A stretch of 64,000 nucleotides of DNA, from positions 1,178,001 to 1,242,000 of the forward strand of contig NZ_BCVC01000001.1 in NCBI RefSeq assembly GCF_001591545.1, given 5' to 3'. Source of the stretch: Lederbergia lenta NBRC 16444 (lineage in GTDB: Bacteria; Bacillota; Bacilli; Bacillales; Bacillaceae_C). A program made the translations under genes and the position numbers. A model generated the notes under the pieces. It was not told the DNA's origin. It was given only the letters and a program-made list of their open reading frames with translations, and made no database searches. Shown in pieces: positions 7,179-16,209 of the stretch (its first letter is position 1; the number at the start of each line of letters is the position of its first letter).

Positions 7179-8624
7179 ATGAAATTAAGTCAACTCTTAG
7201 AAAATGTTATAGCATATAATAACTTTGATAAATCGTTTTATGATATAGAGGTGGAAGGAGTATCAGCCAACTCAGCTGAAATCGGTCTAAACGACTTATT
7301 TATAGCAATTTCCGGATTTCAGCAAGATGGTCATCAATATATAGAGAATGCAATAGCTGCAGGTGCGAGCGCTGTAGTTGGAGAGAAAGAAATGGATCTA
7401 TTAAATATACCTTATATTAAGGTTTCTAACAGTCGATTAGCACTCGCACACATTGCTAAAAATTTTTATCAAACATCTTCTAAAAAGCACACTATTATAG
7501 GTATAACAGGTACAAATGGGAAAACAACAACATCCTTTATGCTAAAACATATCCTTGAAAATGTAGGATTATCTTGTTCTTTATTTGGAACGATTCATAA
7601 TGTTGTAAATGGACAGAAACTACCTTCTGTTAATACAACGATTGATGCCCTTGAATTGCATAGACACCTTTCTAATTGTCAAGATGATGTCGTTATCATA
7701 GAGGTCTCTTCACATGGTTTATCTCAGTTTCGTATTGATGGAATTGAATTTGATTACTGCTTATTTACAAATCTCGACCATGACCATCTTGATTATCATC
7801 AAGATATGGATGAGTATTTTTCCGTTAAATCGACTTTATTTAATAAACTAAAGCCGGAAGGAAAGGGCATTATTAATAGCTATAATAGTTGGGGAGAAAG
7901 ACTTTTCCGTTCACTTCAAAACAATGGACAAAATATATTTGCGATGGGAGACGCAGAGGACAATCATTTACAAATCACACGTTATAAAAAAAACGAGCCC
8001 GGAATAGCCACTATTTTTGAAGGAGACCATCAATATCAATTGAAGCTCAAAATCTTAGGGATACATAATGTGTATAATGCGGCTATGGCATTTTTAACAG
8101 GAAGAAAACTTAACATCCCTGGAGAAATAATTATCCAATCTTTACAAACATTTCAGGGTGTTCCAGGTCGTTTTGAGTTGATTAAACAGCCAAAAGAAGC
8201 GACTGTCGTTATTGATTATGCGCACACATCAGAAGCATTCTTCAACTGCTTAAGTACAGCACGAGAACTTGGAGCGAAACGTATATTCCATGTTTTTGGA
8301 TTTAGAGGGAATCGTGATAAAAGTAAGAGAATAGGCATGTTGAATATATCTTATGAATTAAGTGATAAAGTGATTTTAACATTAGATGATTTAAACCAAA
8401 TATCTTATGAAAAAATGGTAGAAATACTACACGGAGTAAACTCTCCTTCGAAAGCGGTAATAATACCAGATCGAACATTAGCCATTCGATATGCTAAGGA
8501 TGAGGCGGAAGATGGGGATTGGATTATTATTACTGGAAAAGGCACAGAGAAGTATAAGCAACAATTTTTTTTACCAACAACTACTGATGGAGAAACAATA
8601 CGATTTCTGCACTCCATTGATTAA
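7179..8624 (+). CDS. MurE-like Mur ligase with non-canonical specificity motif
   Basis: A 481-residue Mur ligase with the three-domain layout of MurE: UDP-MurNAc-binding N domain, central ATPase with P-loop GITGTNGKTTT (108-118), the SSHGLSQFRIDGIEF and NLDHDHLDYH segments, carbamylated-Lys candidate K217, and a C-terminal ligase domain with GFRGNRDKSKR (374-384). MurE normally adds the third peptide residue of peptidoglycan. Here the amino-acid-selecting DNPR motif is replaced by DDLN (403-406) and GKGHE by GKGTE, so meso-diaminopimelate is unlikely to be its substrate. It stands alone, outside a division/cell-wall cluster, so it is probably a paralogue. GGAGCAAGG precedes the ATG. Confidence 0.85.
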   Translation: MKLSQLLENVIAYNNFDKSFYDIEVEGVSANSAEIGLNDLFIAISGFQQDGHQYIENAIAAGASAVVGEKEMDLLNIPYIKVSNSRLALAHIAKNFYQTSSKKHTIIGITGTNGKTTTSFMLKHILENVGLSCSLFGTIHNVVNGQKLPSVNTTIDALELHRHLSNCQDDVVIIEVSSHGLSQFRIDGIEFDYCLFTNLDHDHLDYHQDMDEYFSVKSTLFNKLKPEGKGIINSYNSWGERLFRSLQNNGQNIFAMGDAEDNHLQITRYKKNEPGIATIFEGDHQYQLKLKILGIHNVYNAAMAFLTGRKLNIPGEIIIQSLQTFQGVPGRFELIKQPKEATVVIDYAHTSEAFFNCLSTARELGAKRIFHVFGFRGNRDKSKRIGMLNISYELSDKVILTLDDLNQISYEKMVEILHGVNSPSKAVIIPDRTLAIRYAKDEAEDGDWIIITGKGTEKYKQQFFLPTTTDGETIRFLHSID

Positions 8625-8929
8625 TTGCATCTTTTAATAAACGGTGCAAAAATATGGAGTTTAATAATAAGAATCCTATTTCATAATAAAGGATTATTAT
8701 TACAATGATTTAATATTTTTTTTACTGTAAAGCTAACCGTATTGTTTACGATATCCCCATCTATTTCTTAAAGGGTTAACATTGCAACACCTTCGTTATC
8801 CTTATCAATCATAAATTCATCGTTCATGGAACATATTGCCCATAAAATAAGACATATACTAAAAATATTATAAAGGCATATATTTCAATTGCAAAAAGCG
8901 ATACAAAAATGCAAGAGGCAAAGTAATTC
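8625..8929. other. Intergenic region, no gene seen
   Basis: AT-rich spacer between convergent genes. An imperfect hairpin AATCCT / AGGATT near 8670-8697 might end the MurE-like transcript. Nothing else is visible. Confidence 0.4.
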
Positions 8930-9634
8930 CTATTCGTATAAAAAAATAGTAATATGTTCAGTTTCATCAATGGTTGCTAATAAAATATTGTGAATGTCAG
9001 CATTGTATGTTGATTTTATCTTTAATTTCAGCCAGTTTTCCTCTCGGCCCATCGCATGCAATAGAGATACATCAATTTTCCTTTCTTTAATAATTGTTCT
9101 GGGAAATACAAAAGATTTGGGAGGGAAATTTAAATCCAATGGTGTTACCGGCTGATATTGAGGTTTTAGAAAAAAGGATAGAGTCCCACCCGATTCCCAC
9201 AAGGCGAGGGCGACTTTTTGAATATCTTCAACACTTGCTTTCCTTAATTCCGCCATCAGGTCATCAAGTGTAATTCTAGCTTTGCCCAAGTTTTTGTACA
9301 AAATTTTTCCATTCTTAATCAGGGGAAGTGGAGATGAATCAAAAAAATTTCTTAGTTTTTCCGACTTTAAACTTACAATAACGCTTGATGTATATAAAAC
9401 AACGAGTACGCTCATTGTGATCATGGATCCTTTTAAGCCTAAACCCTCATCTGACAATGGATGGGCAATGATATTTCCAATGATTAAAGCAATAACAAAA
9501 TCAAGTAATCTTAACTGTGAAATAGACCGTTGTCCCATTAATTTTGCCGTAATAAGCATAAAGAAGTAAGCAACAACAGCTCGCAGTATCCATTGCATTG
9601 CAGTCAAAGATTCTTGACTATGGAAAAAATCCAT
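8930..9634 (-). CDS. DUF421 (YetF-type) membrane protein, second copy
   Basis: A 234-residue DUF421 protein. Three N-terminal membrane segments are followed by SSPLPLIKNGKILYKNLGKARITLDDL... in short pieces matching the family core (PLIKNG, then an R/A-x-T/N-x-DDL helix), and an all-beta C-terminal part. It is only distantly similar to the DUF421 protein at 5564-6247, so it is not a recent duplication. Function is unknown; family members occur in spore and vegetative membranes. The upstream AGGTGAA ribosome binding site supports the ATG. Confidence 0.85.
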   Translation of the reverse strand: MDFFHSQESLTAMQWILRAVVAYFFMLITAKLMGQRSISQLRLLDFVIALIIGNIIAHPLSDEGLGLKGSMITMSVLVVLYTSSVIVSLKSEKLRNFFDSSPLPLIKNGKILYKNLGKARITLDDLMAELRKASVEDIQKVALALWESGGTLSFFLKPQYQPVTPLDLNFPPKSFVFPRTIIKERKIDVSLLHAMGREENWLKLKIKSTYNADIHNILLATIDETEHITIFLYE

Positions 9635-10440
9635 GCGTATTCACCTTTCCCTTTATCAATAGTATTTCCATTCATCAATATTAAGCTTTATAATTCAAGG
9701 AATGAATACTCATTGGAAGTTTCCGGAACATAGGAAATTTGATATGGAGATTCACCCGCTTGATTATTGTTTTACTCATCTAGATAGTAATATCCATTTA
9801 TGAATGATAATAAGCATATATTTTCTGACTAATAGTCTAATGGCTTTTTTGTCTTTGGATATTCCCATTGAAGATTTGTAGCTTGTATGGAATGCGGCTA
9901 TCAAAGTCATGCAAGAATCCCACCCGTTTAACCAGTAGGTATAAGGCTTGCGGATTTAGCCGCAGGAGTCTCAACAAATTAAGGTAGTAACTACTTGTAT
10001 TTGTGTTATTTAACCATTACAATAATTAGAACTTATGTTCCGATGGTGTTTTTTAAAAGCCAAAGAATCAAAGCTTACATATGATCATGGATACAACTGA
10101 TTAATAAGCGTTTGCTGACTGAAATAGATATATTATAATAATGGGGTAGTACATAAATCTCAAATGTAATAAAGGATATCCATCCCCACTGATGTTGATC
10201 AATCAACTAAATTTATTTCAAACAAAATGAAGAAGTTAATATTATTGATAGACTTTTAATAAAATTAGCAAGAACGAAGAATAATGATAAAGTGGTCAAT
10301 AATTTGTTAAGCTAGTCCATGACGAAGCCATGAAAATTGGTATTATTAGAATTTAGAGATCGTAACAAGGTTTAGCTCATTATTGGGTAGAACGAAACTT
10401 CATTTCATTTTTAAAAAATTGATAGAGGGGAGAAAATCAT
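9635..10440. other. Long intergenic region with possible decayed transposase tail
   Basis: About 800 bases without an intact gene. At 9888-9938 one frame reads WNAAIKVMQESHPFNQ then stop, and 9938-9982 in a shifted frame reads GIRLADLAAGVSTN then stop. The NAAI...ESHPF...GIRLADLA pattern and the following hairpin-like DNA recall the end of IS200/IS605 tnpB genes, but the match is short and from memory. Another short frame (about 10232-10316) ends KNNDKVVNNLLS. Otherwise AT-rich and degenerate. Confidence 0.25.
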
Positions 10441-10725
10441 TTGCTAAGTGAATTAATCTTAAATGATACTACTATCAAGGTAAGTAAATGTATAGAAGAA
10501 AAAGTGAACAATTTATATAAGGTTTCAGTGGAATTTGACGTAACGAGTGAGCAATACCATGATATTACAACCTTATTGTATGAGGGAATATTTGATGTGA
10601 AGATTCCAGATAATGATGTAGCATTTAAGGGGAAAATCTACCATTATTCAACCTCCCTTACAAATTTATATAAAAAAGATCAAATAGGTATTTTTACATT
10701 GACTTTGATTGAAGTGAATAATTAA
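10441..10725 (+). CDS. ykvR: YkvR-type DUF3219 protein
   Basis: A 94-residue soluble protein that matches my recollection of YkvR (DUF3219): an N-terminal LNDTTIKV strand, a central YKVSVEFDVTSEQYHDIT segment, and a C-terminal IYHYSTSLTNLY strand. B. subtilis YkvR has no assigned function. The start is TTG 10441 behind GAGGGG (10425-10430). The next gene begins 19 bases downstream on the same strand, so the two may be co-transcribed. Confidence 0.75.
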   Translation: MLSELILNDTTIKVSKCIEEKVNNLYKVSVEFDVTSEQYHDITTLLYEGIFDVKIPDNDVAFKGKIYHYSTSLTNLYKKDQIGIFTLTLIEVNN

Positions 10726-10744
10726 GAAAGAAGGCTTGGTTGCA

Positions 10745-11743
10745 ATGAGGTTAAGTATATTAGATCAATCACCAATTTCTGCAAATCAAACTGCGAAAGA
10801 GGCATTGAATGAGTCAATGCGTTTAGCTCAAACTGGTGAGGCTTTGGGTTATACACGCTATTGGATTGCCGAACATCATGACTTACCTGGACTTGCATGT
10901 TCAGCACCAGAAGTTATGTTAAGTTATATTGGAGCGAATACAAAAAAAATTCGTATCGGTTCGGGAGCTGTTTTATTGCCTCATTATAAACCGTATAAAA
11001 TTGCCGAAGTATTTAATATGCTAGCTACATTGTTTCCAAATAGAATAGATATTGGTATAGGACGAGCACCAGGGGGATCTGCTGAAGCAACCAATGCATT
11101 ATCAGATAAATTTTTACAAAATGTTTGGAGGTTTCCTAGCTTAATAAATGATCTGCTTAACTTTTTAGATAATACCTTCCCTGAAGAACATGAATTTTCG
11201 AAGGTATCGGCTTCTCCGCAACCAGAAATTGCGCCAGTACCTTGGCTTCTTGGTACTAGTGAAAAAAGTGCTTTACTAGCTGCGAAAAATGGTATCCCAT
11301 ATACATTTGGCCATTTTATGAGCGATAATGATGGATCTTTTATCGTACAGCAATATTTGGATCATTTTAAACCAAGAGAACAAACACAAAAACCTCAAAT
11401 CATTGTAACTGTTTCAGCTATTTGCGCGGAAACGACAGAAAAAGCGGAAGAGATTGCGTTAAGTTCATTGATTTGGTCTATACAAAAAGATAAAGGGGAC
11501 GCCCACCAAGGTGTACCGTCTATTCAAGATGCGAAAAATTATAAACTGACTATAAGAGAATCTGAAAAAATAGAGAGTATGAAACGAAATATGGTGATTG
11601 GCAATCCTCAAGAATTAAAACGGAAATTAATAGAATTAAAAAATACATATAAAGCCGATGAAATGATGATCAATACAATTACATATTCACCGGGAGATCG
11701 AATTCAATCATATAGATGTATAGCGAAAGAAATACTTTCTTAA
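10745..11743 (+). CDS. LLM class flavin-dependent oxidoreductase (MsnO8/YceB type)
   Basis: A 332-residue luciferase-like monooxygenase. It begins MRLSILDQSPIS, the typical start of the MsnO8/YceB branch, and carries YWIAEHHDLPGLACSAPEV, IRIGSGAVLLPHYKPYKIAE and DIGIGRAPGG, the usual flavin-binding elements of the TIM barrel. Such enzymes use reduced FMN from a separate reductase; the substrate is unknown. ATG 10745 has AAGG ten bases upstream; a TTG at 10736 is an alternative. Confidence 0.88.
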   Translation: MRLSILDQSPISANQTAKEALNESMRLAQTGEALGYTRYWIAEHHDLPGLACSAPEVMLSYIGANTKKIRIGSGAVLLPHYKPYKIAEVFNMLATLFPNRIDIGIGRAPGGSAEATNALSDKFLQNVWRFPSLINDLLNFLDNTFPEEHEFSKVSASPQPEIAPVPWLLGTSEKSALLAAKNGIPYTFGHFMSDNDGSFIVQQYLDHFKPREQTQKPQIIVTVSAICAETTEKAEEIALSSLIWSIQKDKGDAHQGVPSIQDAKNYKLTIRESEKIESMKRNMVIGNPQELKRKLIELKNTYKADEMMINTITYSPGDRIQSYRCIAKEILS

Positions 11744-11872
11744 TAAAATATAAAAAGAGTAAATAATAATTGAACATGTCAATCTGATGAATATTCATAA
11801 AAGATAGTCTTTCATTCTTAAGTAATGGTAAACTAGTGTTAAATATAAAATGATGAAAAAGTGGGGAATAAA

Positions 11873-12670
11873 ATGATTAAAGCAATTTTTTTCGACTTAG
11901 ACGACACACTTCTATGGGATCAGAAAAGCGTAAAGGAAGCCTTTGTGGCAACTTGTAAAGTAGCAGAAAATCGATATAGGGTTGATCCAGCCAAGCTTGA
12001 AGAAGCAGTAAGGGAAGCAGCAAGTAATTTGTATTCTACATACGAAACGTATTCATTTACGCAAATGATAGGAATTAATCCATTTGAAGGGTTATGGGGA
12101 AATTTTTTAGATGATCATGACCATTTCAGAAAAATGAAGGAGATTGTTCCTGGTTATCGTAAAGAAGCATGGACAGAAGGGTTAAAAAAGATGGGTATTG
12201 ATGATACTAATTTTGGATACGAACTAGCAGAACGTTTCCCTGAAGAACGGAGAAAGCTACCATTTGTTTACGAAGAAACTTTTAATGTTTTAGATACACT
12301 AAAAGAGAATTATCGCCTTTTACTTCTCACAAATGGTTCGCCAGATTTACAAAATACGAAACTTAAGATCACTCCAGAGCTTACCCCATACTTTGACCAA
12401 ATTGTTATTTCTGGTGGCTTTGGAAAGGGTAAGCCAGATCCCTCCATTTTCGAACACGCATTGTCTCTGATGTCACTAGAGAAAGATGAAGTACTCATGG
12501 TTGGAGATAATTTGATGACTGATATTCTAGGAGCTAATCGAGCTGGAATCAAATCGGTTTGGATTAACCGTCATGAAAAAGAGCGGAATGAAGTCGTTCC
12601 TACTTACGAAATTCAGCATTTAGAGGGCCTTTTTGATATATTGGAAAATTTTACAGTTAAAAGTGTTTAA
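11873..12670 (+). CDS. HAD-superfamily hydrolase
   Basis: A 265-residue phosphatase of HAD subfamily IA. Motif I is FFDLDDTLL with nucleophile D8 and D10, motif II is LLLTNGSP, the motif III Lys is in [14 protein letters not shown], and motif IV is [10 protein letters not shown]. The long helical cap between motifs I and II (residues about 20-110) indicates a C1 cap. Members dephosphorylate small phosphorylated metabolites such as nucleotides or sugar phosphates; the substrate cannot be predicted. GTGGGG lies 6 bases before the ATG. An upstream in-frame GTG at 11861 overlaps this ribosome binding site and is unlikely. Confidence 0.88.
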   Translation: MIKAIFFDLDDTLLWDQKSVKEAFVATCKVAENRYRVDPAKLEEAVREAASNLYSTYETYSFTQMIGINPFEGLWGNFLDDHDHFRKMKEIVPGYRKEAWTEGLKKMGIDDTNFGYELAERFPEERRKLPFVYEETFNVLDTLKENYRLLLLTNGSPDLQNTKLKITPELTPYFDQIVISGGFGKGKPDPSIFEHALSLMSLEKDEVLMVGDNLMTDILGANRAGIKSVWINRHEKERNEVVPTYEIQHLEGLFDILENFTVKSV

Positions 12671-12716
12671 TAAGAAATATAGATGAGGATGTGTATGAAA
12701 GGGGGACTTTTCTAAC

Positions 12717-13136
12717 ATGTATGAATTAAAAACAAAAGAAACAGATAATAGTGTTATTGAGTTTATAGAAAGAGTAGAAAGCCTCAAGAAACGTGAAGAT
12801 GCTTATCAGTTATTAGATATATTTACTGAAACAACAGGTTATGAAGCGAAAATGTGGGGACCGAGTATTATTGGATTTGGTACCTATCATTATAGATATG
12901 AATCAGGTCACGAAGGTGATGCTCCACTCGTCGGTTTCTCGCCACGAAAAGCGAAAATTAGTTTATATTTTGCCCCTGGTGATGAACGGGAAGAATTATT
13001 AGGGAAATTCGGTAAGCACACTTCAGGTAAGGCTTGTGTGTATATCAATAAAGTAGCAGACATTGACGTGGATGTTTTAAAAACGTTAATAAATCAATCT
13101 ATTGTATTTTTGGAAGAAACTTACCCAAAAAACTAA
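12717..13136 (+). CDS. DUF1801 domain protein
   Basis: A 139-residue protein. The motif KMWGPSIIGFGTYHYRYESG and the KISLYFAPG strand identify the DUF1801 (YdhG-like) family, which has an alpha/beta fold of unknown function. GGGGGAC lies upstream of the ATG. It lies 46 bases after the HAD gene on the same strand and is followed by a strong terminator, so the two probably form one transcript. Confidence 0.85.
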   Translation: MYELKTKETDNSVIEFIERVESLKKREDAYQLLDIFTETTGYEAKMWGPSIIGFGTYHYRYESGHEGDAPLVGFSPRKAKISLYFAPGDEREELLGKFGKHTSGKACVYINKVADIDVDVLKTLINQSIVFLEETYPKN

Positions 13137-13155
13137 TGTGCAAATTACATAAAAT

Positions 13156-13205
13156 GGATAACGTGCATTTTCGATGAAAATCGGACTTGAGTTATCCTTT
13201 TTTTT
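13156..13205 (+). terminator. Terminator after the DUF1801 gene
   Basis: GGATAAC (13156-13162) pairs with GTTATCC (13191-13197), with an inner ATTTTC/GAAAAT stem, followed by eight T residues. Confidence 0.85.
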
Positions 13206-13299
13206 GGATTTTTCCTCTAAACTATAAATTATTTACTTACATAAAATTCACTTATTTTCTAAAAATATATAATGAAAAATAACAAGGAGTGAGTGAATC

Positions 13300-13485
13300 A
13301 TGGATATTAATCGGTTAAAACAAATTCTTTCTTCGTCAGGCGATATAGATGTCCATTATAAAGGTGCTTCAGTGTGGATAGATAAGCTAAATGAAGATGG
13401 TATGACAGCAACAGTACATGTAAGAGATCCACGCCCTCTTGAAGAAAGATCAGATGTAGATATATCGGATTTAGAAGAGAATTAA
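13300..13485 (+). CDS. sspH: H-type small acid-soluble spore protein
   Basis: A 61-residue protein that begins MDINRLKQILSSSGDIDVHY and has the VWIDKLNEDGMTATVHVRD core of the SspH family. These minor SASPs are made in the forespore under SigF/SigG and packed in the spore core; their exact role is unclear. AAGGAGTGAG lies before the ATG and a strong terminator follows directly, so it is monocistronic. I could not identify a convincing SigG promoter by eye. Confidence 0.92.
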   Translation: MDINRLKQILSSSGDIDVHYKGASVWIDKLNEDGMTATVHVRDPRPLEERSDVDISDLEEN

Positions 13486-13530
13486 AAAAACTGTCACCTT
13501 TATCTTGAGATAAAGGTGGCAGTTTTTTAC
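13485..13530. terminator. Terminator after sspH
   Basis: AAAAACTGTCACCTTTATCT pairs with its near-perfect complement ending in a T run. It can also serve the converging gene on the minus strand. Confidence 0.88.
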
Positions 13531-13583
13531 TTTCATTTTCTGGATTTACCATGTATGCAGTTAGCACAAATACGGTAACAAAA

Positions 13584-14006
13584 CTACCATTTCAGTCCTA
13601 CAATTAATGAACAGCAAGCTCCTTCACTATCAGTATTGTTTAATTCAATCTTAATTCCGTCTGGTGTAAAATGATTTTTGATGTTAACTGTAATTCCTGT
13701 AGATAAAATTAATTTTTCGACTTTTTTTTGATCAGACTTTTGGGCTGCATCCATTAGGTCGTGAGCAAATTGTGGCGAATGAGTGATTTTGTTTACAAAT
13801 AACTGAGCCTGTTTCATAAGAATTTGAAGTTTTTTCGCTGATTGATTCAGTTCATGGATATCTATAGGTGGATAGTTATGTGGAGCCCTAACCGTACTTC
13901 CTACTTGTAATGGCAGAGACCTATACCCACCAGCTCCTAGCGTTTTCCTTCGCTGATGGCAACAGTGAAATGGATAGTATACATTAGGAGTATAATACAC
14001 AAGCAT
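13584..14006 (-). CDS. Probable spore coat-associated protein (YuzC-like)
   Basis: A 140-residue protein. It has a Tyr/Pro-rich start (YYTPNVYYPFH), then YPPIDIHELNQSAKKLQILMKQA, FAHDLMDAAQKSD and a C-terminal YTPDG-like TPDGIKIEL and CCSLIVGLKW. This arrangement recalls B. subtilis inner-coat protein YuzC and its relatives; that recollection is not verified. GAGGG abuts the first ATG, so GTG two codons later (spacing 6) is an equally good start. Likely expressed in sporulation (inference). Confidence 0.75.
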   Translation of the reverse strand: MLVYYTPNVYYPFHCCHQRRKTLGAGGYRSLPLQVGSTVRAPHNYPPIDIHELNQSAKKLQILMKQAQLFVNKITHSPQFAHDLMDAAQKSDQKKVEKLILSTGITVNIKNHFTPDGIKIELNNTDSEGACCSLIVGLKW

Positions 14007-14180
14007 CCCTCATTTTACTTGGTGGACTACATCATTTATCTTATGTAAGGTTTTAGAAGATGCTTATCATACGTTTTTAATTTTTACTTATCATTTTACG
14101 AAGTTATTGTAATTATAAGGATCTAAATAAAACTAGTTTGCGTAATACTTGTGTTGTATGGTACTCTAAACAGACTTATT

Positions 14181-14202
14181 AAACCACTTTAATAAGTGGT
14201 TT
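14181..14202. repeat. Short inverted repeat upstream of maa
   Basis: AAACCACTT (14181-14189) and AAGTGGTTT (14194-14202) form a 9-bp palindrome with a 4-base loop, about 40 bases before the maa start. It may be an operator or an RNA hairpin in the leader. Confidence 0.4.
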
Positions 14203-14240
14203 TGAAACATTATATACTGATAGAAAAGAGGAGAATCAAC

Positions 14241-14816
14241 ATGAGAACGGAAAAAGAAAAAATGCTAATTGGTGAGTTATATGATGCTGCAGATCCAGAA
14301 TTAACGAGAGATCGGATTAATGCAAGAAGACTTAGTCGCCTATACAATCAAACAATTGAGACAGAAGAAAGTATAAGAACGGAACTATTAAAGGATCTTT
14401 TCGGGTCAACCGGAAATAATATACACGTTGAGCCAAGTTTCAAATGTGATTATGGTTATAATATTCACGTTGGAGAAAACTTTTATGCGAATTATGATTG
14501 TGTGATCTTAGATGTTTGCGAAGTACAGATAGGTGATGATTGTTTACTTGCTCCAGGCGTACATATTTATACTGCTGCACATCCTTTGGATCCACTTGAA
14601 CGAATTGCGGGACCAGAATTTGGAAAATCAGTTACAATAGGAAATAATGTATGGATTGGTGGAAGAGCAACAATAAACCCGGGCATTTCAATTGGAGATA
14701 ACGCTGTCATTGCGTCTGCTGCAGTTGTAACTAAAGATGTACCGGATAATGTTGTCGTAGCAGGAAATCCTGCGAGAATAATTAAACGCATAGAAGATAC
14801 AAAGCTCGCAAAATAA
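14241..14816 (+). CDS. maa: Maltose O-acetyltransferase
   Basis: A 191-residue left-handed beta-helix acetyltransferase. It starts [21 protein letters not shown], the Maa/LacA/NodL N-terminus, and has hexapeptide repeats from about residue 60 on. The catalytic region YTAAHPLDP contains the active-site His, and [18 protein letters not shown] gives the acetyl-CoA-binding coil. It transfers acetyl from acetyl-CoA to maltose, glucose or similar sugars. AAGAGGAGAA precedes ATG 14241; an upstream in-frame start at 14196 lies within the palindrome region and is unlikely. Confidence 0.93.
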   Translation: MRTEKEKMLIGELYDAADPELTRDRINARRLSRLYNQTIETEESIRTELLKDLFGSTGNNIHVEPSFKCDYGYNIHVGENFYANYDCVILDVCEVQIGDDCLLAPGVHIYTAAHPLDPLERIAGPEFGKSVTIGNNVWIGGRATINPGISIGDNAVIASAAVVTKDVPDNVVVAGNPARIIKRIEDTKLAK

Positions 14817-14970
14817 GAAAAACTTTTCAAAAAAATATGTCGAATGCCAGTCAATTCATAATATAAATAAACAAGTTAAAAGAATTTGAAAGGTACTTTG
14901 TACAATTTAGTAGTGGAGCCTGATTGTAAATTATTTCTTGAAAGGCATAGACAAGGAGGAGCAGGCTAAT

Positions 14971-15084
14971 ATGATTGGCAATTGCTCTCTTAGTAAAGAG
15001 ACAGTTGATAACATGACAATACATCCAAAAGTAGCAATTTATATGCCCTTGCATAACCAGATAAAAATACTGAGTAGACCTTAG
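14971..15084 (+). CDS. Possible 37-aa small protein with strong ribosome binding site
   Basis: The frame starts MIGNCSLSKETVDNMTIHP and ends KILSRP. AAGGAGG at 14953-14959, 11 bases before the ATG, is a near-perfect ribosome binding site. I do not recognise the protein; it may be a small novel product or the remnant of a larger gene. It lies in the 340-base gap before the ROK regulator, which otherwise holds nothing visible. Confidence 0.35.
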   Translation: MIGNCSLSKETVDNMTIHPKVAIYMPLHNQIKILSRP

Positions 15085-15156
15085 ACAGAACCAATTCTTC
15101 AAAATCTTATAATGCTAGTCAATCTATACTATTAATTGATTAAGAGGGTGAATTTA

Positions 15157-16188
15157 TTGGATAAACACTTTATAACCCCAAAATCTATGAAAAAGGTCAT
15201 ACCACGTGCTATTCGAACAACTTTATTACAACTGGAAAGTGCTACAAAGGTAGAAATTAGCCAGCATCTGGATATTAGCTTTCCGACTGTAAGTAAGGTT
15301 ATCGCACAAATGGAAAGAGAAGGCGAAGTGTATGAATCTGGATTAGATGATTCAAGCGGGGGCAGAAGAGCGCAACGCTATACTTATAATCCCGATTATA
15401 TGCTAGGTTTGGCACTTTTTTTAGAAGAAGACAAGACGGTATCTACTATTTTTAACTGTGTGGGCGAAGTAAAGGAAAAAGGAATAGAACAAGTCATGGT
15501 TCAAGATGACCTTGATTCATTAACGGAGTTGATAAAAAAGAATATTACAGCTTATCCGAAAATAAATTCCATTGCTATTGGTGTGCCAGGTGCTGTCGAC
15601 AATGGCCGAATATTCTATATCCCAAGTTATGAGCGTTTTCATAATATTGATCTAAAAGCCTATTATGAAAAAGTGTTTACTATACCAGTAGTAGTAGAAA
15701 ACGACATGAATGCTGCTGTATTAGGGTTTCATCATATGAACAAGAGAGAAGAAAATCAATCACTTGTGTATGTGTATTCCGGAAAGAATGGACCAGGAGC
15801 AGGTATCCTCCTCAATGGAGATGTGGTTAGAGGAAGTACATTTTTTACGGGAGAGGTTTCCTTCGTACCATTGTACGATGACCGTAATTTCTTTCAAGCA
15901 CTTAAAGAAAGAGCAGGGAAAAATGTAGGAAAGGTACGCTTTAGTAGAGAGCATGAAATACAAGCAATGGGACGTTTAATTGCTTCATTCGTTGCCATCA
16001 TTAATCCTCATACGGTTATTTTCTCCAAAGAAGAAATGGATGAAATAATTCTTAAAAATATCGCTATAGAAGCTGCTCAGTATGTGCCAAAGGAACATCT
16101 TCCAAGGTTAGTTTTAAGTAATTGGAAAGAGGACTATCTAAATGGATTACAGTATCTTGCGCTTGAACATATGATTACCAATAATTGA
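15157..16188 (+). CDS. ROK family transcriptional regulator
   Basis: A 343-residue protein with an N-terminal winged helix (residues about 15-75: VEISQHLDISFPTVSKVIAQME) and a ROK sugar-kinase-like domain with VENDMNAAVLG and GPGAGILLNGDVVRG. The usual zinc motif CxCGxxGCxE is absent, replaced by GEVSFVPLYDD, so it is likely a sugar sensor without kinase activity. TTG 15157 sits 9 bases after AAGAGGG; GTG 15148 is an alternative. It is followed by an MFS transporter after 21 bases, so it probably controls a sugar-uptake operon containing itself. A weak palindrome TCAAT/ATTGA at 15119-15139 lies next to a TATAAT and could be its operator. Confidence 0.88.
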   Translation: MDKHFITPKSMKKVIPRAIRTTLLQLESATKVEISQHLDISFPTVSKVIAQMEREGEVYESGLDDSSGGRRAQRYTYNPDYMLGLALFLEEDKTVSTIFNCVGEVKEKGIEQVMVQDDLDSLTELIKKNITAYPKINSIAIGVPGAVDNGRIFYIPSYERFHNIDLKAYYEKVFTIPVVVENDMNAAVLGFHHMNKREENQSLVYVYSGKNGPGAGILLNGDVVRGSTFFTGEVSFVPLYDDRNFFQALKERAGKNVGKVRFSREHEIQAMGRLIASFVAIINPHTVIFSKEEMDEIILKNIAIEAAQYVPKEHLPRLVLSNWKEDYLNGLQYLALEHMITNN

Positions 16189-16209
16189 TATCGAGAGAGG
16201 ATTTATACT

